Source: Bacillota bacterium
GTDB lineage: Bacteria > Bacillota > Clostridia > Lachnospirales > Lachnospiraceae
Assembly (NCBI GenBank): GCA_023443225.1
Contig: JAEZVF010000037.1
Span: 1 to 25,548 of the forward strand
DNA length: 25,548 nt
Direction of reading: 5' to 3'
The translations under genes and the position numbers were made by a program. How positions within the stretch are numbered: position 1 is the stretch's first letter; each line of letters starts with the position of its first letter. This document shows positions 22,294 to 25,548 of this stretch, piece by piece. The notes under the pieces are model-generated. The model did not search any database, was not told the origin of the DNA, and worked only from the letters and a program-made list of their open reading frames with translations.

Positions 22294-22724
22294 TAGGAAT
22301 TAGTAGTGATCACGGTGGATTTGCATTAAAACAGGAGGTTATGGCACATCTACAGGCAAGAAATATAGAGTTTAAAGACTTTGGATGCTATTCTGAAGAC
22401 GCTAGTGATTACCCGGTATTTGCAAGAAAGGTTACCGATGCCATTAAAAGTAAAGAATGTGAGCTTGGAATTATTATCTGTGGGACGGGAATTGGAATTT
22501 CCATTGCTGCAAATAAAGTAAAAGGAATACGTGCTGCACTCTGTCATGATTGCTTCAGCGCGGAAGCTACCAGACTTCATAATAATGCCAATATCTTGGC
22601 AATGGGTGCTAGAGTAGTTGGTGCTGGACTAGCTTTGAAAATAGTGGATACATTTTTAGACACTCCATTTTCAAATGAAGAAAGGCATATTCGTAGAATT
22701 AATTTAATCGAAGAAAAAAATTAA
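22290..22724 (+). CDS. rpiB: Ribose-5-phosphate isomerase B
   Basis: A 144-residue RpiB/LacAB-family isomerase that interconverts ribose 5-phosphate and ribulose 5-phosphate in the pentose phosphate pathway. MIGISSDHGGFALKQEV holds the Asp-His substrate-binding pair (Asp7, His8). The active-site Cys64 lies in IICGTGIGISIAANK, and CHDCFSAEATRLHNNANILA (20 residues) continues the family pattern with a conserved late RHIRRI. AllB- or LacA/B-type relatives act on other sugar phosphates, but length and synteny favour RpiB. The start overlaps the ywlE stop; GAGGAGG lies in the end of ywlE at 22276-22282. Confidence 0.95.
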   Translation: MIGISSDHGGFALKQEVMAHLQARNIEFKDFGCYSEDASDYPVFARKVTDAIKSKECELGIIICGTGIGISIAANKVKGIRAALCHDCFSAEATRLHNNANILAMGARVVGAGLALKIVDTFLDTPFSNEERHIRRINLIEEKN

Positions 22725-22731
22725 ATATGGA

Positions 22732-22778
22732 GCAGAGCTGCTTTTGTTGTGTAAGAACTAAAGCAGCTCTGCTTTATT
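22732..22778. terminator. Bidirectional terminator between rpiB and the DUF402 gene
   Basis: GCAGAGCTGCTTT (22732-22744) pairs perfectly with AAAGCAGCTCTGC (22760-22772), then TTTATT. For the convergent gene, its last codons (KAELL and stop) form the right arm. Confidence 0.8.
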
Positions 22779-23240
22779 AATATGTATCTGCAAGGTATCA
22801 AACTTTCCATTGTAGATAATTGAAAGCAGTGAATCTAATATACGCAAGGATTTGGTAGCCTTATCCACAGAAATTATATTTTGATCCAATACATCAGCTA
22901 GTTCTGAAACATCTACAACTTTAACCATACCATTTAAATAGACAATAACATCGATTAATAAATCTTCAAAAATGATAGAATTTTGTTCTGTATCTTTCTT
23001 AATATTTAATATATCGCAATACCAATAAACAACACTTCCCATTTTATCATATATCTTACTTACTTTATAACCATCCTTCAAAAAATACGCAGACACTCCA
23101 TTGGAAATATCCTGACGTGGCTTTAAGGTATTCCATTTTGTTATAATCATGTCATCAGATTGCAGTAAAATAATATCGTCCTTAAGATATATTAATTCAT
23201 TTGGAATATAACGCTTTCTGTACAAACGAATCTGATTCAT
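22758..23240 (-). CDS. DUF402-family protein (possible nucleotide phosphatase)
   Basis: A 160-residue protein. The central part, SKIYDKMGSVVYWYCDIL then FEDLLIDVIVYLNGMVKVVD and VSELADVLDQNIIS, follows the DUF402 pattern (YC-I, DLxxDVxVxxxGxVxVxDxxEL). Some DUF402 proteins are nucleoside tri/diphosphate phosphatases (B. subtilis YtjA/YgaC-like, staphylococcal Ntdp) and others act in fosfomycin synthesis (FomD). Several acidic metal-binding positions are present (D, D, D, E in the segment), yet the second Asp of the usual LDxDEL is Val-Ser here (VDVSEL), so activity is uncertain. Start ATG 23240 has AAAGGGG five bases upstream. Monocistronic; just right of it lie the two palindromic repeats. 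Confidence 0.7.
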   Translation of the reverse strand: MNQIRLYRKRYIPNELIYLKDDIILLQSDDMIITKWNTLKPRQDISNGVSAYFLKDGYKVSKIYDKMGSVVYWYCDILNIKKDTEQNSIIFEDLLIDVIVYLNGMVKVVDVSELADVLDQNIISVDKATKSLRILDSLLSIIYNGKFDTLQIHINKAELL

Positions 23241-23293
23241 CAGAACCCCTTTCTTTTGTTATGATTTTTCTTACTCTTCCGTGTGATGATAAA

Positions 23294-23409
23294 CTGCAGA
23301 TTAGGAACGGGGGGCTACGTCCTATCGCTCACATTGCACTTATCCATGAAAACCCAGCCGTTTTATCATGCGAGCATGAAAAAATGGCTGACTTTCCATG
23401 GACTAATCT
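23294..23409. repeat. 116-bp palindromic repeat, copy A
   Basis: Bounded by a 9-bp inverted repeat GCAGATTAG (23294-23302) and CTAATCTGC (23401-23409). Inside, CATGC GA GCATG forms the tip of a second hairpin with AGCCGTTTT on one side and AAAATGGCT on the other. The length and ends are identical in copy B. Short frames through it encode no recognisable protein. Confidence 0.85.
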
Positions 23410-23410
23410 G

Positions 23411-23526
23411 CGGCAGATTAGGAGCTCTAGGACTACGTCCTTTCGCTCACATTGCACTTATCCATGAAAAACCAGTCATTTTATCATGCGAGCATGAAAA
23501 ATGTCTGACTTTTCATGGACTAATCT
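23411..23526. repeat. 116-bp palindromic repeat, copy B
   Basis: Same ends, GCAGATTAG (23411-23419) and CTAATCTGC (23518-23526), and equal length, separated from copy A by one base. No gap is needed to align A and B; they differ mainly at 23422-23430 and in the arms. Here the inner arms are TCCATGAAAA (23459-23468) and TTTTCATGGA (23508-23517), 10 bp perfect. Some differences occur in pairs that retain base pairing. Confidence 0.85.
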
Positions 23527-23647
23527 GCTTATTGTGAACATTATAACACGTGGTTAATGGAAATACATCACTTATTTCGTATAAGTCTATTGAATTTGGT
23601 TAGAATACATAGATGTAGCTTGGCGTGCATAATTTTGGAGGTGTCAA

Positions 23648-24496
23648 ATGGAAGAAAATAAGAGAAAATCCATGAAAGAATTCAAAAGGAATCCTGTGGA
23701 TTCCAGCCCAAGATTATATAAACAGTTTTTGGCTGGTAAAAAGCCTAGGATTACGCTCATTATAATTGGAGTGTTATGGCTTGCTGTAATCATGCAGTTG
23801 ATAGTTAATTCTTTTTTTAGTTATGAAAAGAATATTTTAGATGCATTTGTAAGCATGAATACGGAAGCGTCATCCTTTGAATTAGAAATGGTAGCGGATT
23901 ACAATGCTGGATATTTGACAGAGGATGATAGGAAAGAACTTGTATTATATATTGCAAATAACATTGGGCTACAGGTGGATCAGAATGTAACTATTAATAA
24001 ACAAGATAATATTTATGAGGTTTTTACTCAAAAGAATAGTAAAAATGCAGAGACTCTAATAAAGGTAGTTAGTGTGGAGCAGGATATCGCATCGGATATT
24101 TCCGAGATGAAACATTACCTGATTGTTCGGTTGAAAATATATAAAAATTTAGATAGTGTTCTAGTGTACCGGTCATTACTAGAGGAGATATTTCATTCGA
24201 TTAAGGCGGATAATCTTCAGACTACCATGCAACTTACAGCAGATTACAAAGGCAAATTATCTATTGATGACAAGAATGAGATTGCTGATAACATGATACA
24301 AAATCTTCAGGGAAAAATAGCTTATGAAAATAGGCAAGATGAACAATATACTGTTTATGCATACAGTGGTTTACTTAAGGAATACGTAACATCAATGGAT
24401 ACGAAAATTAATATCAATGTTGCCATTCATTATGATAAAGCTACAGACACTACGAAAGTATATCTGGGAACACCTTACATTAATACAGCATACTAA
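23648..24496 (+). CDS. Membrane-anchored protein with internal duplication, YwmB-like
   Basis: A 282-residue protein. A basic lead (1-34) precedes one membrane helix (about 36-57, TLIIIGVLWLAVIMQLIVNS), leaving residues 58-282 outside. This part has two related halves: EMVADYNAGYLTEDDRKELV (about 79-98) and QLTADYKGKLSIDDKNEIAD (about 199-218), each followed by a strand-rich segment (VFTQKNSKN; VYAYSGLLKEY). The pattern resembles the YwmB family, whose structure has a TATA-box-binding-protein-like duplicated fold but whose function is unknown. The ending YLGTPYINTAY is also of that type. Ribosome site TTGGAGGTG at 23635-23643. A monocistronic gene, ending in a long hairpin. Confidence 0.55.
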   Translation: MEENKRKSMKEFKRNPVDSSPRLYKQFLAGKKPRITLIIIGVLWLAVIMQLIVNSFFSYEKNILDAFVSMNTEASSFELEMVADYNAGYLTEDDRKELVLYIANNIGLQVDQNVTINKQDNIYEVFTQKNSKNAETLIKVVSVEQDIASDISEMKHYLIVRLKIYKNLDSVLVYRSLLEEIFHSIKADNLQTTMQLTADYKGKLSIDDKNEIADNMIQNLQGKIAYENRQDEQYTVYAYSGLLKEYVTSMDTKININVAIHYDKATDTTKVYLGTPYINTAY

Positions 24497-24500
24497 TTAA

Positions 24501-24549
24501 GGTTCGGATCTCTAACCCACGTCATTATACGGGTTATGAGATCCGAACC
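24501..24549. terminator. Long hairpin between convergent genes
   Basis: GGTTCGGATCTC (24501-24512) pairs with GAGATCCGAACC (24538-24549), extended by TAACCC/GGGTTA (24513-24518 with 24531-24536) past one bulged T. An 18-bp stem with no T-run on either side. Likely a bidirectional transcription end for the genes on both sides. Confidence 0.6.
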
Positions 24550-24577
24550 ATACTATTTATACATTGATTTAAAAGTA

Positions 24578-25548
24578 TTAGAACCAGCGTCTTCTTCCTC
24601 TGAAACGTCTGCGGCGGTTTAACAACTCATTAAATAATAAGACTTCAATCAGGTTTCTTAGATTTGAACGGTTGTCACGTCCACGACGATCACGATCACG
24701 ATCACGGTCGCGATCACGGTCACGATCACGATCACGGTCACGATAAAACTGATTGATTTGTATGGAAGAGTCATCGAGAGAATGATTTAACGAGGAGTCG
24801 ATACTTTCAGTATGAGTTGTAGAATCTTCATCCATGTATTTTACCTTATCAAAGATTCGATCTACGATTCTGTCAAGGTTTACACGATCCGGATATTCAT
24901 CAAACATACAACTTCCATCATACTCTAATTTGTCACACTCATCATCAATTTCAATCATAATTTTTCTAGCAACCATTGGGTACATTTGTCTGAAGTAATC
25001 CCAATCCTTGTCAGCATCTTCACAATTATCATAGCCATACAACGGCATCATAGGAATTCCCATCGGGAAATGCATATCCATATATTCACTGCAATTACTA
25101 CTGCAATTATCATGATCATTGTAACCCATTGTATTTCTGGTTCTGTATTCCTGAGATCGTGGGGAAGGCATGGAAGGAGTAGTCATCCCTGGCATACCTG
25201 TAGAAGGTGCTGGCATACCGGTAGGTGGCATTCCTGTAGTGGGTGGCATGGTAGGTCTTGGAGTGGCAGGAAATCCAGTCTGTGGCATGTTAGATCTTGG
25301 AGCGGCAGGAGATCCAGTTTGCGGCATAGTAGTAGGTGGCATGGTAGGTCTTGGAGTGGCAGGAGTGCCGGTCTGAGGCATGGTAGATCTTGGAGCAGCA
25401 GGAGAACCAGTCTGCGGCATACCCGTAGGAGGCATAGTAGATCTTGGAGCAGCAGGAGAACCAGTCTGCGGCATACCAGCCTGTGGCATGGTAGATCTTG
25501 GAGCGGCAGGAGACCCAGTCTGTGGCATACCCGTAGGAGGCATGGTAG
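24578..25548 (-). CDS. Repeat-rich spore-coat-like protein, 5' end beyond window
   Basis: Continues past the right edge; at least 322 residues seen. N-terminal part: imperfect repeats of TGxPAAPRSTMPxTGMPQ, rich in Pro, Thr, Met and Gly (to about 25155). Then a Cys/Asp/Tyr/Met stretch (YNDHDNCSSNCSEYMDMHF, GIPMMPLYGYDNCEDADKDW) and a compact segment, YPMVARKIMIEIDDECDKLE followed by YDGSCMFDEYPDR. A block like this is common in uncharacterised proteins of spore-forming Clostridia. Next comes an Arg-Asp tract of about ten pairs (24687-24746) and a strongly basic end NELLNRRRRFRGRRRWF. A coat or exosporium role is a guess from composition. The repeats make the length prone to change. No known catalytic motif. 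Confidence 0.75.
   Translation of the reverse strand, partial: TMPPTGMPQTGSPAAPRSTMPQAGMPQTGSPAAPRSTMPPTGMPQTGSPAAPRSTMPQTGTPATPRPTMPPTTMPQTGSPAAPRSNMPQTGFPATPRPTMPPTTGMPPTGMPAPSTGMPGMTTPSMPSPRSQEYRTRNTMGYNDHDNCSSNCSEYMDMHFPMGIPMMPLYGYDNCEDADKDWDYFRQMYPMVARKIMIEIDDECDKLEYDGSCMFDEYPDRVNLDRIVDRIFDKVKYMDEDSTTHTESIDSSLNHSLDDSSIQINQFYRDRDRDRDRDRDRDRDRDRRGRDNRSNLRNLIEVLLFNELLNRRRRFRGRRRWF
24687..24746 (-). repeat. Hexanucleotide repeat encoding the Arg-Asp tract
   Basis: Ten tandem six-base units on the plus strand (cgatca, variants cggtca, cggtcg, cgataa), coding alternating Arg and Asp on the minus strand. Synonymous changes between units show selection or age, not a fresh slippage run. Confidence 0.8.
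25155..25548 (-). repeat. Pro/Thr/Met coding repeat array
   Basis: Direct repeats with blocks such as GTAGATCTTGGAGCAGCAGG and CCAGTCTGCGGCATACC recur several times at irregular spacings, encoding the TGxPAAPRSTMP series. The array runs off the window edge. Recombination between blocks could change copy number. Confidence 0.75.

Noticed and set aside
23294..23526. Insertion sequence or CRISPR
   Set aside because: No transposase frame, no unique spacers; two adjacent palindromes only.
23201..23537. Two overlapping plus-strand frames through the palindromic repeats (88 and 84 codons)
   Set aside because: They owe their length to the repeated 117-base period (a multiple of three), lack ribosome sites and read as low-quality protein; the DNA repeat explains them.
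24687..24746. CRISPR-like or microsatellite repeat
   Set aside because: Units are contiguous hexamers without spacers and lie in frame inside a coding region.
25170..25376. Plus-strand frame rich in Gly, Val and Ile-Pro
   Set aside because: Antisense of the Pro/Thr/Met repeat array in the minus-strand gene.

Overview
The window reads as a low-GC, spore-forming Firmicute of the class Clostridia, most like a Lachnospiraceae member (Lachnoclostridium/Clostridium phytofermentans-like). This is inferred from AT-rich codon use, strong AGGAGG ribosome sites, TTGACA/TATAAT promoters, CwlD and SleL/YaaH-like cortex enzymes, a MecA adaptor, a Sua5-YwlE-RpiB cluster and a Cys-type ribosomal protein S18. 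No rRNA, tRNA, CRISPR array, integrase or transposase was seen.

Layout. (a) 1-582: the 3' part of a nitronate monooxygenase/FabK-like flavoprotein gene, broken by an in-frame TAA inside its conserved AGGHxG motif. (b) 636-1844: rpsF-ssb-rpsR operon, followed by a degenerate duplication of the rpsR 3' end. (c) 1953-4953: a BlaI/MecI-type repressor and M56 membrane peptidase pair, with a promoter carrying two identical-type dyad operators, flanked by two related hairpin repeats. (d) 5041-8652: two divergent chemoreceptors, one soluble with a PocR ligand domain and one membrane-bound with a dCache domain. (e) 9051-12942: gdpP-rplI-dnaB. Blocks (b) and (e) are often close together in Firmicutes, so (c) and (d) look like an accessory insertion between them.

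(f) 13093-15200: MerR-type regulator with a long coiled coil, a 2[4Fe-4S] ferredoxin, a DUF1858 protein and MecA. (g) 15550-17604: a Hanks-type Ser/Thr kinase fused to a degenerate MinD/ParA-like domain, followed at once by a stand-alone paralogue of that domain. This pair is the best candidate for an undescribed system. (h) 17605-18038: a gene-free stretch with a 17-bp stem enclosing a structured loop. (i) 18039-20530: membrane-anchored SH3/GH18 glycosidase and CwlD amidase. (j) 20699-22724: sua5, a YwlE-type arginine phosphatase and rpiB, the same order as B. subtilis ywlC-ywlE-ywlF. (k) 22758-24496: DUF402 protein, two adjacent 116-bp palindromic repeats and a membrane protein with an internal duplication (YwmB-like). 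(l) 24578-25548: a Pro/Thr/Met-repeat protein with an Arg-Asp tract, cut off by the window edge.

Themes: cyclic-di-AMP turnover (GdpP), regulated proteolysis and arginine phosphorylation (MecA with YwlE), Ser/Thr phosphorylation, and spore cortex remodelling. Start codons were chosen from ribosome-site spacing and family alignment from memory. No database search was possible.
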